A DNA stretch of 64,000 nt from positions 992,001 through 1,056,000 of the forward strand of contig SRKS01000002.1 in the NCBI GenBank assembly GCA_004802645.1. Reading direction: 5' to 3'. A program made the translations under genes and the position numbers. Below, in pieces: positions 1-11,688 of this stretch. Every line of letters starts with the position of its first letter. Position 1 is the stretch's first letter. Under the pieces are notes generated by a model. It was not told the origin of the DNA and searched no databases. It saw only the letters and a list, made by a program, of their open reading frames with translations. This DNA is from Amesomyces nigricolor. Taxonomy: Eukaryota > Ascomycota > Sordariomycetes > Sordariales > Chaetomiaceae.

Positions 1-638
1 CAGTGGGGAAGGGGAAGCCATCGAATCAATGGAACCCGAACGTCCATCCATGGACATGGGGATCGCCGCGCTGTGAGCGCTCGTCAAGCGAAACCCCAAC
101 AAAAATTCAAGGCGGGGGGTGGGGTTGTGTGTGGGTGAGCATGGCTGGGGCAGGATCTTCAGGGCAGAGCATCATCATCTTTATGCACAGTGCATGGGAT
201 GTGGATGGTGAGATGAAGGAGCTTTCGCTCTGAATTGTTTTTGACAGTGACAGGAACGCCATATTGACAACATTCCAAGGTAATTTAAGCAGCAGCTATA
301 TAGCAAGAAGTTGCAAACCCAAAACCATCGATAACCCCTCCAAAATGCCCAAAATCCAAAGATGCCAACCCAAAGACCAAATCCTTCCCCAGAACCCTTT
401 GATAAAGAGAGCCCCCAATTAAATATATGCAAAAGATCCAGCACCCTGCGCGCCTGTGCCCCAAACGAGCACCCCAAACGCGTAGGTATGCCACCTCAGA
501 CGCCTGCTGTAGGTATCGAGAGAAAACAACACGAGATAGAAAACCCGGCCCAAGATCCGCCCGTCCAGCCAACGTAGCATCAGAGCATCCCATCCATCCA
601 TCCCATCCCTCATATATCCCCAACCATCATAAATTCCA
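1..638. other. Intergenic, downstream of facB-like gene
   Basis: No convincing coding region is seen. The stretch lies 3' of the facB-like stop codon and probably holds its 3' UTR. It contains a CATCCATCCATCC-type short repeat near 588-606. Small open frames here lack recognisable features. Confidence 0.5.
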
Positions 639-3465
639 TCACATCGCATACCTCCCATCCAAAACATACCCATCCGCCGTCGTCGTCACAGGCATCATCC
701 CGCCCCTAAAATCCATCGCACTCCCCACACTAACCAGATCATCACTGGTACTCAACCCGTCCTCGCTCATGCTAACAACACTATGCGACGACCCGCCCGA
801 CCCCGACCCAAAATCACCCAGATTAAACCCCGTCAAGTCCCACGAATCAGGCGACCACGCCGCGGGCGCCTGCTGCGCCGTCGCGCCCGCCGACACGGGC
901 CCGTCCGCCAGCGCGAGCCCCGGCCCGCCGTAGATGGCGTCGTACACGTTCAGCTGGCCGCTGTCGATGGAGCCAAGGAGGGCTTCCCACTCGGCGGTGG
1001 AGACGTTGGAGCCTTTTTGCAGCTGGGCGTAGAGGTGGGCTTGTTGGGCCTGAGTTATTGAGGGGTGTTGGGGGCCGCGGGTGTGGACGGGGGAGGAGGA
1101 CTGCGAGCGGGCGTCGAGGTGGAGGTGGTAGTCGAGTGTTTGTTTTGTTGCGTTGGGGGAGCCAGACAGGCGCGCGAGCATGGCGGCTTGCGCGGCGTGC
1201 GCGTGGCTGAGGGAGAGGCGGTGGTCGCGTTGCGCGAGGGGGATGGTGGGTCGGGGGCTGTCGAAGGAGCCTCGGGATCGGGGGGTTAGTTGCTCGTTTC
1301 TTTGTTGGTGGTGGGCGACTGTCATCCTCCGCAGCTTTTCCTGCTGCAGGAGCAGATCAGTCTCGCTCATGCTGGCGGCGAGGTGCCGGCCGAGCGTCGG
1401 GTGTGGCTTATGTGTGGTGGTGGGAGAGGACCGCTGCGCCGGGGGGCCAGAGAGGCACGTATCCGGGCTTTGTCTCGGGGGCGTCGGCAGCGACTGCGGT
1501 GGCGGCTCGTCGACGGCGACCAGCATTCCGGCGACACGCTTGAAGTCGTAGACACCGGGCGCCTTCGCCTTGTCCGCGGCCTTAATGACCGCGTTCACCA
1601 GCTTCTCATGGTCTCTCAGCATCTTGCTATCCTGCTTGAGATCCATGGTCTGGTAGAGCAGGACCATGCCGCAGAGGACAAGGGTGTCCGCCTTGTTCAA
1701 GCAGAAGGAGAAGGACATGCTCCTCTCCTCGAGCAGCTGGATGATCTGGATAATGTGCTTGCTCGACTCGCTGACCGCCATCACCGCGGAAGCAGCCTTC
1801 TGGCCCAGGCTGGACGTGACAGCGGGGCGGTAGATGAGAGTACGGGTGTAATAGTATGCAAGAGCCTGTACCTGTGTCAGTCGAGTGGGGCCCGGCATCG
1901 GAGTGGTCCACAACTTACCAGGATCGGTGACCTGCTGCCGGTAATATCGGTCGATGGCTTGTCTTGCTTGAAGGTGAGTCGGAGATGCTGCGGCAGCTTT
2001 TCGTACCACTCGTCGAGCTCGGCGCCGAGTGCGGACATCTGCTGGAGCGAGAGGTCGTGCGAGGTGGCCGAGGGGTAAATCTTCTCAAGAACGCGGCCCA
2101 GAACCCGGGATCCACGGAAAAGAGCAAGGGCATTTGATAGCCGAGTGGCCTCACCCGGAAGGCTCGGCTGGAAACCTTTTTCGGTAACATACTCGTCGTC
2201 GGTATCGGAAGGAAACTCGGTGTGAATGTCCTCCTCCTTGAGGAGTTTGGGGAGGCCAAGGATGGCGGCAGAGAAGCTGTTGTTGTCAGTAAGCGGTGTT
2301 TCTAAAGAGGACCGAGACAACCTACCAGTCAAGAACGTAGAGAGTCCAAAAGACCTTTTTACGGGTCTCAATGGTGAGCACGCCAAAAGAGAAGCGCTTC
2401 TGGCTCTGGTGCAGGCCAAGGCGGTGCGACAACCCGATAGCAATGCCCTTGTAGTGCTGCAGCCTCTTGTAATCCGCCCGGATGGTGCAGTAGATGAGGG
2501 CAAGCACGAGACATTGCAGGGTCATCATGGTGTTATCCATGAGGATCGCCTCGAGCGACCGTTGCCATTGCTGTTCGCAGGCAGCGATCTGGTGGAGGTC
2601 GGGCTGCTCGCCGGACAGGGCGGCGATGCTGAAGACCAGGTAGAGCTGGGCCAGCTTGTGGTTGTTCTTGATCTTCTCCGGGTCGGCAACAAACTCCTCG
2701 TAGACGCGGAGAAAGGTCGGCTTGTGGAGGACAGGGAAGAGGGGCGCCCACTCCTGGAAGTAGACGTTGACGCAGCGGTCAGAGAATAACCGCGGCGGTA
2801 TCCTCATGGTCTGTGTCGGTGGCTTTGTTGTGAGAGGATAGCATCCTTGGATGTGGAGGAAGGCTTCTGGGTTGAACTCTGAGCAGGACTTGCCGCTCTC
2901 TTGCATCTTGCGCTTGAAGGAATCTGAAGAGGTGATTAGCTAATTGGACCATCACATGCCAGAAAAGTATCAACAAACCAATGAATGAGCGGCCGCTCGA
3001 GGCACCCATAAAGTATGAGTCCGAGTTCTCGACACCCAATAACAACGGGGAGGCCTGGACGCGGAAGGTATCCTCCTTCACTGGCGACCCCGCCCCATCC
3101 TTCTTCGCCTCAGCCGCAGGCGGGGTCTGGCACTGCTCGACGGGCGAGCGGCGGTTGCCGTGCATCCGCGAGAGCATGTCGAGCTTCTCGTCCTTCTCGT
3201 CCAGCAAGTCCTTGAGCTCCCTGATCTCGGCCTCCAGCACGCGCACGCGCTCCTCGAGCGACTCGGTGTAGCCCCGGGGGAAGGCGCGGCGGCTGAGCTT
3301 GTCGCTGGTGCGGCACTCGAAGCCGACGTTGGCGCACTGCGAGCAGCAGGGGCGGATGCCATCGCAGCGGATCTTCTTGCTGCGGCAGCGGTCGCAGGCC
3401 TGGGCAATGCGGCTCTGGGAGCTGTTGCCCACCTTGATGACCTTCATGGGCAGGATTCCCGGCAT
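639..3465 (-). CDS. facB: Zn2Cys6 transcription factor, FacB/Cat8/ACU-15 type regulator of acetate and gluconeogenic genes
   Basis: Predicted 891-residue protein from four exons: 3465-2979, 2923-2326, 2276-1919, 1871-639 (introns 55, 49 and 47 nt, all GT-AG). The zinc cluster spans residues 24-51, starting ACDRCRSKKIRCDG and ending FEC. It is followed at once by a leucine-rich coiled-coil segment (LEERVRVLEAEIRELKDLL), as in FacB. The middle is the fungal-specific transcription factor domain, including PPRLFSDRCVNVYFQEWAPL and SHDLSLQQMSALGAELDEW, strongly reminiscent of FacB and yeast Cat8. In Aspergillus and Neurospora this family activates acetyl-CoA synthetase, glyoxylate-cycle and gluconeogenic genes during growth on acetate. 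The length fits FacB (roughly 870 residues). A second in-frame Met at residue 7 could be the real start. The C-terminal third is Ser/Gln/His-rich and disordered, plausibly the activation region. Confidence 0.93.
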
Positions 3466-3613
3466 TCTGGCGGTGTTTCTGTGGTGTCCCTCACGTTCGT
3501 CTCATTCGCACAGGCGGAGCGGCTCGGGTTCGTCTGAAGGGTGAATGGCAGGCCGATGGTTCGCAGAAGTGAGTGAGTGAGTGGGATTGAGTCGCGTCGT
3601 CTCGTTGTTGAAG

Positions 3614-3657
3614 TATGTGTGTTGTGTGTTGTGTGTTGTGTGACCGAGTGTGTGTGG
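3614..3657. repeat. TG-rich microsatellite (TGTGTGT units)
   Basis: Repeats of a GTGTGTT-like unit lie about 150-190 bp upstream of the facB-like start codon, probably in the 5' UTR or proximal promoter. On the transcribed sense this is a CA-rich tract. Confidence 0.8.
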
Positions 3658-5162
3658 TGGCGTGGATGGAGCAAGGAGCGAAGTGTTGAAATCGCGGCAC
3701 CAAGACTCAGCGGTGCTCGCACCCTTTTGATAATCGCAACTGATATGTCACCATTGACTGGGAGCAGGTCTGCAACAGTGAGAGTCGGTGTCGATTTCTA
3801 TGATTTATTTTTTAGAGACAGAATTAAATCCTAACAACAAACAGCAGGAGAGCGAGCAGGTGGGAGGGCGGGGCCAGTGGGTTTTAAAGGAAGGCAGGCA
3901 CCTGCAGGGAGTGAGGGAAAAAAGGCGAAGTGCCACACACTGCCAGCCAGCGAGCCAGGCAGGTGGGCTCTTGGTGGGTTCGAAGTGGGTTCGTGGTGGG
4001 CGATGGCACACGATGGCACACCGGGCCCACGCGGAGCAGCAGCGAATCTGTGGAGGAAAATTGGAAACGGTCGGTCAGCATTCGAGGACAGGGCTCCGTT
4101 GGCGAGCAGGGTTTCTCTTGTTGGGGGGCGGGTGTTGTCGATTGGCCAGTGCGGGAGACGCCAACCCTGCCGCACCCTGCCTGGAGTCCCTGGCCCGCTT
4201 TCACCCAACCAGGTGGCGGCGAGGGAAATCTGGGGAGAGCAGGGATGCGTCCGTTTTTGTTTTTCGAGGGAGCGTGATTGCATCTTTCCCTCTTCGTAAC
4301 TTCCGGGCTCGTACTTTGTAACCTGAGTTGGCGCAGTGAATTCCCAGATGAGAGATGAGATCCCGTCCTCACCAACAACAACCAACAACACTTCCACCCC
4401 TGAGATTCTGGAATCTGCAACCCTGGACACACCCACCCGGCGGGATTCTTCCGCTCTCGCTTTGCGAACACGCCGGCTTCTTCTCTGGGTAATGTCACCA
4501 GTGCCGCCCCCCGTATAGGTAAGTCGGCAGGTTGGTAGCGTCTCGCATGGATCGAGAGAGGGCCCTGCAACGCTCCGGCTACGGGACAGTCCCTCCCCCC
4601 ACCGCTCGGAATGGCACCACTCAATACACCATCTGGGGCTAGTCCGCCGCGCGCGACGACCAGATTGTGGGAGAGATCGCATCATCTGGATAGCCCAGAT
4701 TGTGGACACTGGGGGCTCGTCAGTCCACGGCGAGCGTGCCGTCAGCCCAGAATCCCAAATCCGGGGAAACCACCTTGCGAGCCTGTTTGGAAAACAACGC
4801 GGTGCGCAGAATGCGATGTCCATCATTGGCGTATTGGGGCAATTCAGTGCGCCGTCCCTGTCGCGAACTCCGACGACCGCCGGCGCGGCAGGGTTCGGAT
4901 GCCGATTCAGGTAGGCTTCGACGATCCTAGCTCGACGAACTGCCACACGCAGCGCCTCGGGAATGTGGGACGACTTGCCCAGCTTGGCGATGATGCTGGA
5001 CACCAACCGGGTCACAGTAATCACGCAGAGACAGTAGTCGAGGGAGAAGCGAGAGGAAGGCCTACACAGTAGCAGCAGAGACCGGCAACAAGTCAGCCCA
5101 GAGGGCTGGGCTGTGTAACCGGTGACAGCTTACTTCAACCTGTCACCGTTTCAAACAGAGAA

Positions 5163-5217
5163 TGAACAACAACAACAACAACAAAACCACAAAACCACAA
5201 AACCACAAAATCACAAA
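5163..5217. repeat. AAC and AAAACCAC microsatellite
   Basis: Six or so AAC triplets are followed by four copies of an 8-nt AACCACAA unit, the last one degenerate. It is a low-complexity tract in non-coding sequence. Confidence 0.85.
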
Positions 5218-5673
5218 CCTCCGCTTCAGCCGCGCAAGACTATGGAATTCACTATCAATGCCATCAACTTGACAGCCCCTTTCATCGTGCAGCCCGCCGG
5301 CTGTCCAGGGTCCCGGGACAGGGTCCAGCATCTTCGGAAGATGCCTTGCTTCAGACTTTCGAAAAGACGCCATCTGTTTGGGAAGGCTGACGTTTTTGCT
5401 ACCAGGTGGGTGTCGATGAAACCGAACCCATCCCGGGGGAGGCTGCAACGGTCAAAAGCAAGGCCCTTCGCAACGCCGCAAAAAAAGACCCTTGTCAGCC
5501 GCCCGCTTGCCGAACCATGTCCAACACGACGACCAGCGCCGGGGAGACCCCAGATGTAGCCGGTCAGAGATATTTTATTACTGTTCCTGCGCAGGGTGGA
5601 TAGCACTAAATGAGCAAGTTTATGTCGAGTTTCGAATCCGTTCAATTCCAATCTCCAGAATCTCGCCAGTTTC

Positions 5674-5712
5674 CTCGAGCGGTCGACTCGAGCGGTCGAC
5701 CCGAGCAGTTGG
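5674..5712. repeat. 13-bp tandem repeat, CTCGAGCGGTCGA x2 plus a degenerate third copy
   Basis: Two perfect adjacent copies (5674-5686 and 5687-5699) are followed by a diverged copy at 5700-5712. Each unit carries a CGG triplet and palindromic CTCGAG and TCGA cores. Spaced CGG/CCG triplets are typical of zinc-cluster protein sites. Whether this is a regulatory site is unknown. Confidence 0.6.
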
Positions 5713-6705
5713 CGCAGTTGTAGGTGGTCTCGTTCTGGACGTCTCGAAGCGTCTTCTCCTTCGCCCCCGACCTTTCCCTTCGCGGCCAAAATAAACGTCA
5801 TCCCCGCAAATGCTGACGGACTAGTGGACGGCGCGGCTTCGAGATCGACTCATTCTGTGCGGACCCCCCCGGTTCTTCGCGAGGTCCCCCAACCCAACGC
5901 TTTCTTCCCCGCATTGTGTGTTTCGTTCGGGGTTGGGGTGGGATGTGGGCATGCGCCGCCCGCCGGTTCCTAAAACCTCGTTCGAGATCGAAGCTTCACC
6001 CCCCCGTGTCGTCTGGAGATTGGTTGTTTTCAGGGGGAGGGAGGGTGGCGAATGCAAATGCCTCGTGGCATTTTTGCTGCTAAGCTTCGATTGGGAATGG
6101 CTTCACCCAGAAAGCTTTCTCGTTACCGTTCCTGCAACTCCCCTCCCCGCTGTGCCCAGACTCTGGGGCAACCAGAGGGTCGGGATTCTCTCTCTCCCAG
6201 GCCTGACAGTCAGGCAGAAAGGACCCAACCTGCTGCCGATTTCTGGCACCGGTGGGGCGAGTTCAATGTTGATTGGAATAACTCAGGCCCTCCAGTGCTC
6301 CATTGAGGCCGTTGTGATCTCCACGATAACCCCGAGCAAAGAGCGGAGCCCAGCTGGACTCCCCCCCTCGAAACCCCACCCCCATCCTGGGGTTCACCCC
6401 CTCCTGCATCCACCCTCCCCCTCCACGAAGACTCAAAATCCGCTTCGACAACAATGCCAAAACGGTGCGCCCACACCGAGCAACCAAAATGACATTCCAT
6501 AAGCCGGCGCAGAATGCCATCCAATTACCATCTCCTCTCCGTCCTGCGTCATTTGCCATGATGCCATTCCCTCGCCCTCCGTGCGCCGGTCGACGAGAAT
6601 CCAGATCTCTTGGACAACGTATGATGTCTGGCAAAAAAGAGGCGAATGCAGAGTGACTGCCACTGCAAGGCCACATCGTTTTGCTCGGTCCAGTTCGGCA
6701 GTCGC

Positions 6706-8363
6706 TCAGCTGAAATCGTCGGCCTCATTGGCCGCCTCCTCGACGGCTAGGTCCGATGCGGCAGGTTCCATCCGTCCGAGATAAGCCACCACGTTTTTGT
6801 CGTCCAGAAGCGAGCTTCTCTGCATGAACGAAACCCTGTCAGCCATCCTGACGTTAAGCCCGATCCGTCGGCCGCGCAGATCGTGGCTCGAGTGCGAAGG
6901 GAGGAGCCTCATCCATCCAACCAACAAAGCGGAAAAGAGCCAACGGGAGACGGCACTTACCTCTTCCTCCAGGGCTTCGATGGCGTGTTCGAGAAGGTTC
7001 GTTTCAATCTCGCGGAGCAGCGTGGCGGCTTCCAGGCAATCTCTCCTCTGCAGGGGAGATGAGGTGGGGGGCTCGCGCAGGCGGTCGAGCTGGGCCTGGA
7101 GGCGTTCCTGGACGACGGTTGCGACGCGGAGGCGCAGGATCGCGACCAGCGGATGGGTCTGGATCAGGGCCGCAAAGTCCATGGTTCGATTTGTGACATC
7201 CTCGTCCTGCCAGAACACGCGGAGCTGCCGGCCCCCGTCGGTGTCTTGCAGGATGCGGAACTCGAGCCCGTCCTCCTCGTTGACGCACATCAGATACGCG
7301 AAGTCACTGCCCCATCGGATGGTCCCGCCGTCGTTGTCGCCGCCACGTTCCCTTGCCACGTGGATTTTAGGCGCCTGGCCAAACGCGACAAGCTTCGCCT
7401 TGGCCAAGGGGTCGTCCGGGAAAGGGGTCAGGGGCAGCACGAGGCTGTCGGCTGTTGACTGCGGGTCGATGAAACCGTAGCTGAACAGCATCTCGGCCGC
7501 CGACTTGGCGTCGCCGTAGCTGATGGTGATCTCGTCGCCCTTGGAGATGTCGCGCCCCGGCCGCGGCAGCAGCACCACCTCGTCCTTCGCGTTCTCCTCG
7601 TAGTAGGCCGAGGGCGTGGCAGAGTGGTTGACCATGTCGACGCACGGCACCATGGATTCCCCAGACCTTGGCAGCTCCAGACATCTGGACCGGTACAGCG
7701 CGTCGAGGCGGATCCAGTGGGTAAACGAGAGCGAGTTGGCGGCGCTTTGCCAGAGCAGGTCGTTCCAGCAGGCGACGTCAGACGACTTGTCCCGGATGAG
7801 ACCAAATTCCGCGTCCAGGGCGGACACTTTGGCGTCGACGGCTGCCTCGAGCGAGGTGCCGCGGAGCAGAAGCCGCTCATCCTCAGTCCACAGCGTGGGT
7901 ACTAGGACGGTCTCGGGCAGGAACTTGAGGTATTCGGTCCAGGGGTTTGAGACGCCCACGGGAGGGTGGCCGGATCGGGAAGCGAAGGCCGACTGGACGA
8001 GGAGGAAGAGTAACACGTCGGCCCGTGCGGACTGCGAGAGAATGGGAAAAGTGGTCAGTTTCTCGAGGCAGTTGGTGTGAGGGAAATCTCCGTTACGCGA
8101 TGGCCAATGGCATCTAGAAGCTGCCTGAAATGGCTGTCCTCCTTGGCGTGCTCGTCGACCGCCGCGGCATTGAGCACCAGCTCGCGTGGCACGGTAAGCA
8201 AGGCCGGGACATCCGGTGTGTCGGCAGTGCTCTTGTGATCTCGCGTGGAAACCACGCCATATCCCTTTCCCTCGGTGAAGGCGACCTGGGTGCTGGTAAA
8301 TGAGACGCCGTTGAGGTGTGCCCACGCTGGGAGGTCCTCGATGGGAAGCTGTGGCCAGGGCAT
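6706..8363 (-). CDS. SET-domain protein lysine methyltransferase (Rubisco-LSMT/RKM-like)
   Basis: Predicted 483 residues from exons 8363-8097, 8031-6961 and 6819-6706 (introns 65 and 141 nt). The start was set at MPWPQLPIEDLPAW, whose ATG has a good fungal context (ACC before ATG). The SET domain is split in the manner of the Rubisco-LSMT/SETD3/RKM group: MVPCVDMVNHS near residues 215-225 and DEITISYGDAKSAAEML near 250-265, followed by LFSYGFI. The NHS and SYG elements form the cofactor and lysine channel in this family. A helical substrate-binding region follows. Fungal relatives methylate ribosomal proteins or other cytosolic targets; the substrate here is unknown. The second intron is 141 nt, a multiple of three without a stop, so retaining it would give a longer protein. 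Confidence 0.82.
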
Positions 8364-8902
8364 GGTCGGTGTTTTATTCCGCCGGGAGAATCCAGGAGGG
8401 CTATTAATAATGTGACTCTGAAGTCTGGACCGAGGAAGTTCGATGAAGGGACGGAGCTGCGGATGGAGACGAGATAGAGATAAGCTTCGGTCGTCGAGCT
8501 GTGGCAGTGGGCAAAGGTCCAACGTCAACAACGAGTGGCAGGATAACGTCAATTATGTTGTCAAAGAGATCGAAAGCCAGCCGATGATATGGTAGGGAGA
8601 AAATCTGATATCAGCCAAGAGAATTTCATCAATTAAGCGTCCATCACATGAAGAAGCAACAAACATGAAACAGCTTGCTGCCATTGGTTACCGAATGTTG
8701 GAAAACAAAAGCATGAGACCCTCGCAGCTCGACCGCGATCTTGGCATTGCCCCTCCATGACCCCCGCTTATCGCTTATCAGATGCGGGGCAGATATTTTC
8801 AACCGCCAGCCGAAGCCATTCACCCGATGACGACCTGTTGATACACCCCGCCTTTCTTGCCTCATTGTCCCTTGAAGTACCCGTCGATAGCATCGCATCA
8901 AC
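8364..8902. promoter_or_regulatory. Divergent promoter region of the SET and GTPase genes
   Basis: The 539 bp separate two start codons on opposite strands, so both genes must be driven from here. No well-defined TATA box or specific factor site stands out. Confidence 0.5.
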
Positions 8903-10401
8903 ATGCCGCGTGATCCCCTAATTGGCCTGGTGGGCAAGCCCAGCGCGGGCAAGTCCAGCACGCTCAACTCCTTGACAGATGCCACTTCCAAAGTCGGTGG
9001 GTGTAGCCCCTGAAATCGCAATCGCGATGCCATGTCCAAGACGCAGAGAGAACCTCCAGGTTGCTGATCCGCTTCCTGCTAGGAAACTTCCCGTATGCTC
9101 CCTCCCACCCGTCCCTCGACCCACCCACATTCTAATACCACCCCAGCTTCACCACCATCGACCCCCAACGCGCCATCGGCTACCTCCAAATCGACTGCGC
9201 CTGCTCGCGCTTCGACCTCTCCTCCCGCTGCAAGCCCAACTACGGCTCATGCATTGGCGGGCGTCGGAGCGTCCCCATCGAACTCCTCGACGTCGCCGGT
9301 CTCGTACCCGGCGCGCACCAGGGCAAGGGGCTGGGCAACAAGTTCCTGGACGACCTGCGGCACGCGGACGCGCTGATTCACGTGGTGGACGTATCCGGCA
9401 CGACAGACGCCGAGGGCAAGAACACGCGCGGGTACGACCCGTCGGTGGACATCGCGTGGCTGCGGAGCGAGATCGTGGCGTGGATCAGGGGGAATCTGAT
9501 GGAGAAGTGGGGGAGTATTAGGAGGAGGCATATTGCGGTCAAGGCGACGGCGGTGGAGACGCTGCAGAATCAGTTCAGTGGGTATGGGAGTACGAGCTCG
9601 GTGGTGGCAAGGACGTTGGATAAGTTGGGGTTGAAGGAGCCGTTGGAGGATTGGAGTGGTGGGTTTCTTATGTGGGAGGGAGTTTACGCGGGGGCTAACA
9701 ATAGAGACAGACGAAACTATCGACCGCGTGGTCAACGCCTTCACCGACGAAAAGTTCCCGACGGTCATCGCGCTCAACAAAATCGACCACCCCGACGCCG
9801 ACAAGAACATCGCCAAAATCGCAAAGATGCAGGACCCGAACACGATAGTGCTCTGCTCAGCCGTCTCCGAGATATTTCTCCGGAAGCTGGCCAAGCAGGG
9901 TTACATCAAGTACACAGAAGGCAGCGAGTTCGTCGACACGAGGGAAGACCTGATAGCGGACGGCGACCCGGAGGGCGGCGGGTTGAAGGAGCTAGACGAG
10001 AAGAACAGGACGAGGATAGAGAACCTTAAGGACATGGTGCTGTACAGGTTCGGGTCGACGGGCGTGAACCAGGTGCTTTCCAAAGCGGCGGAGATATTAG
10101 GGCTGGTCCCGGTGTTCCCCGTCAGGAATACCACGACGTTCGCGGCCGGGGCGGGCGAGACGAAGCACGTTTTCCGGGATTGCGTGCTGGTGAAGAAGAA
10201 CTCGACCGTGGCGGATGTGGCCAGGAAGATCATGGGTGATGCGCCGATTGCATACATCGAAGGGGTTGGTGGTACGCGGGTCGCTGATGATCAAATAGTG
10301 TCGGTTGGGAAGAACGATGTGAGTCTTAGATCTAAGATCTACCCGCTGTAGTATCCTTGCTAACTCCGAGGAAGATATTGTCGTTCAAAGTAGGGAAATA
10401 G
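8903..10401 (+). CDS. Obg/YchF-class P-loop GTPase of the Ygr210 type
   Basis: Predicted 416 residues from five exons: 8903-8996, 9083-9092, 9147-9658, 9711-10318, 10375-10401. The second exon is only 10 nt and restores the conserved KVGNFPFTTIDP segment. The G1 loop is GLVGKPSAGKSS near the N-terminus, G3 is DVAGLVPGAHQGKGLGNK, and G4 is NKID. The tail VGKNDILSFKVGK is encoded partly by the last 27-nt exon and closes a TGS-like domain. The closest remembered relatives are yeast Ygr210c and archaeal YchF-like GTPases, whose cellular role is poorly defined (probably ribosome- or translation-associated). The N-terminal region includes a Cys-rich CACSRFDLSSRCKPNYGSC insert typical of this branch. 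Confidence 0.9.
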
Positions 10402-11423
10402 AAGGCCAATGATGGTTCTTGCAACCTGGCCGGTTTTCTATCTTGCCAGAGAGAGGTATATCGACCTCGACTGCCAACAAACCATCGAGTACGGATGAGA
10501 GAACCGCTTAATGACCGAAACCTCCGGCCCGAAGTTGACTAGATAACAACTCCTAGTCGGCATTCAAGCCGAGATCTCGCCCAGGAATCTGCAGCCAACA
10601 ACTTGGAGGGTTTCACTGGTCGCCTTACCTAGCAGTTACACAATATCGGGAGGATGCAACGCAGCGCACCCAGATGATAGACATCCGAATAAGAGACAGG
10701 GACTAGACTCAAATCTCACACACAAAGACACAGGACACAAGACAATCACCAGTCCAACTTCTGGGGATACATCAGACTCTATTCGAATCTATGCTCATTC
10801 CATAACGCATGACCTCGGGTATCGTGACATTAAAAAGGGCAGCTCGCAGGGTGAGTTCTGCGAATGCCTCTAGCATGCAATCATGACAGAAGCTCGCAGC
10901 AACAAGCCAAAAACAGAAGCCGCCGAGAAAAAGTAAAGGAAAGAAACCGGCCAGAAAGCCAAGATATCATCACCCATCAAGAGAGAAATTCCCCAACCAA
11001 CCCTCCGTTCTCCTCCACATGAATGATCCGATCCAGTCATGGGCTCATGAAATATCCCTTCCAACCCCCCCTGTCCCTCCAACCCCCGGAATCCGGTCGT
11101 CTTCCAACATCCCGACCCTTCCGGGGCTTCCGTGGTGGTATTCGTGAACAAGGAAAAAAAGACAGTGTTGCTTGGCGCCCAGCCTTTTTCTGGGTGCAGC
11201 GTGTGAGTGAGCCGATCACGGCGGGGCAGGCATTATGTCATTGCTGCCCCGCCGGATCGGACCCATGCACACTCAGCAAGCCCAATAAAAACCTGCCGAC
11301 GACCGACTGCATGCAATCGGCGGCCGCTTGCTGCCGTTTGTTTGCGTCGAGCTCGGCATGGTTCGGTAATCGACCGGTTCATTGACAGCGCTGGGCCGCA
11401 ACAAGCGTTCCAAAACTGTGCGA
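10402..11423. other. Convergent intergenic region (GTPase and Pmp3 3' flanks)
   Basis: About 1 kb lies between two converging stop codons and probably contains both 3' UTRs. No supported gene or RNA is seen. A minus-strand open frame at 11151-10870 lacks family features. Confidence 0.45.
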
Positions 11424-11688
11424 CTAGTACTTGCAGATGATGTACAGCGCGTGGATGATGCCGGGGAGGTACTGTGAAAGAGGAAGAGCGGTCAGCTGGG
11501 CTGGTTCTGGTGGATACAATCGCCGGAGAGAGCTGGAGAAAGAGAAAGAAAAAAAAACTTACGCCGAGGACGGTCAGCAGGATGTTGATCAGCAGGTCGG
11601 AACCGCACCCGCGCTCGAGGAAGACACCCAGCGGCGGGAGGATGACGGCGAAGACGATCTTGCAAATGTCGCTTGCGGTGAAGGCCAT
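11424..11688 (-). CDS. pmp3: Pmp3-family plasma membrane proteolipid
   Basis: Predicted 57 residues from exons 11688-11563 and 11471-11424, with one 91-nt intron after the residues TVLG. Two hydrophobic segments are joined by a short loop, KIVFAVILPPLGVFLERGCG then LLINILLTVLGYLPGIIHAL, and the protein ends YIICKY. This is the canonical UPF0057/Pmp3 layout and length. Pmp3 proteins are small plasma-membrane peptides that affect membrane potential, cation tolerance and cold or salt stress; many are stress-induced. The intron sits between the two hydrophobic halves. Confidence 0.95.

Larger units (their letters stand above)
3466..6705. other. Long non-coding interval: facB-like upstream region and SET gene 3' flank
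   Basis: About 3.2 kb separates the start of the facB-like gene from the stop codon of the SET gene, which points the same way. No reading frame here has a recognisable domain. A 397-codon open frame on the minus strand (5024-3831) looks like chance. The region holds short repeats (3614-3657, 5163-5217, 5674-5712). CreA-like SYGGRG matches occur, for example GCGGGG at 3868-3873. A long upstream region suits a carbon-regulated transcription factor, but this is inference. Confidence 0.5.

Noticed and set aside
3831..5024. A 397-codon open frame on the minus strand upstream of the facB-like gene
   Set aside because: No domain, no hydrophobic or repeat pattern and no consistent codon preference is visible, and overlapping frames are open too. 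In GC-rich DNA such a frame can arise by chance. Expression data would be needed to revive it.
10870..11151. A 93-codon minus-strand frame between the GTPase and pmp3
   Set aside because: No domain or signal peptide consistent with a real protein, and it lies within expected 3' UTR space.
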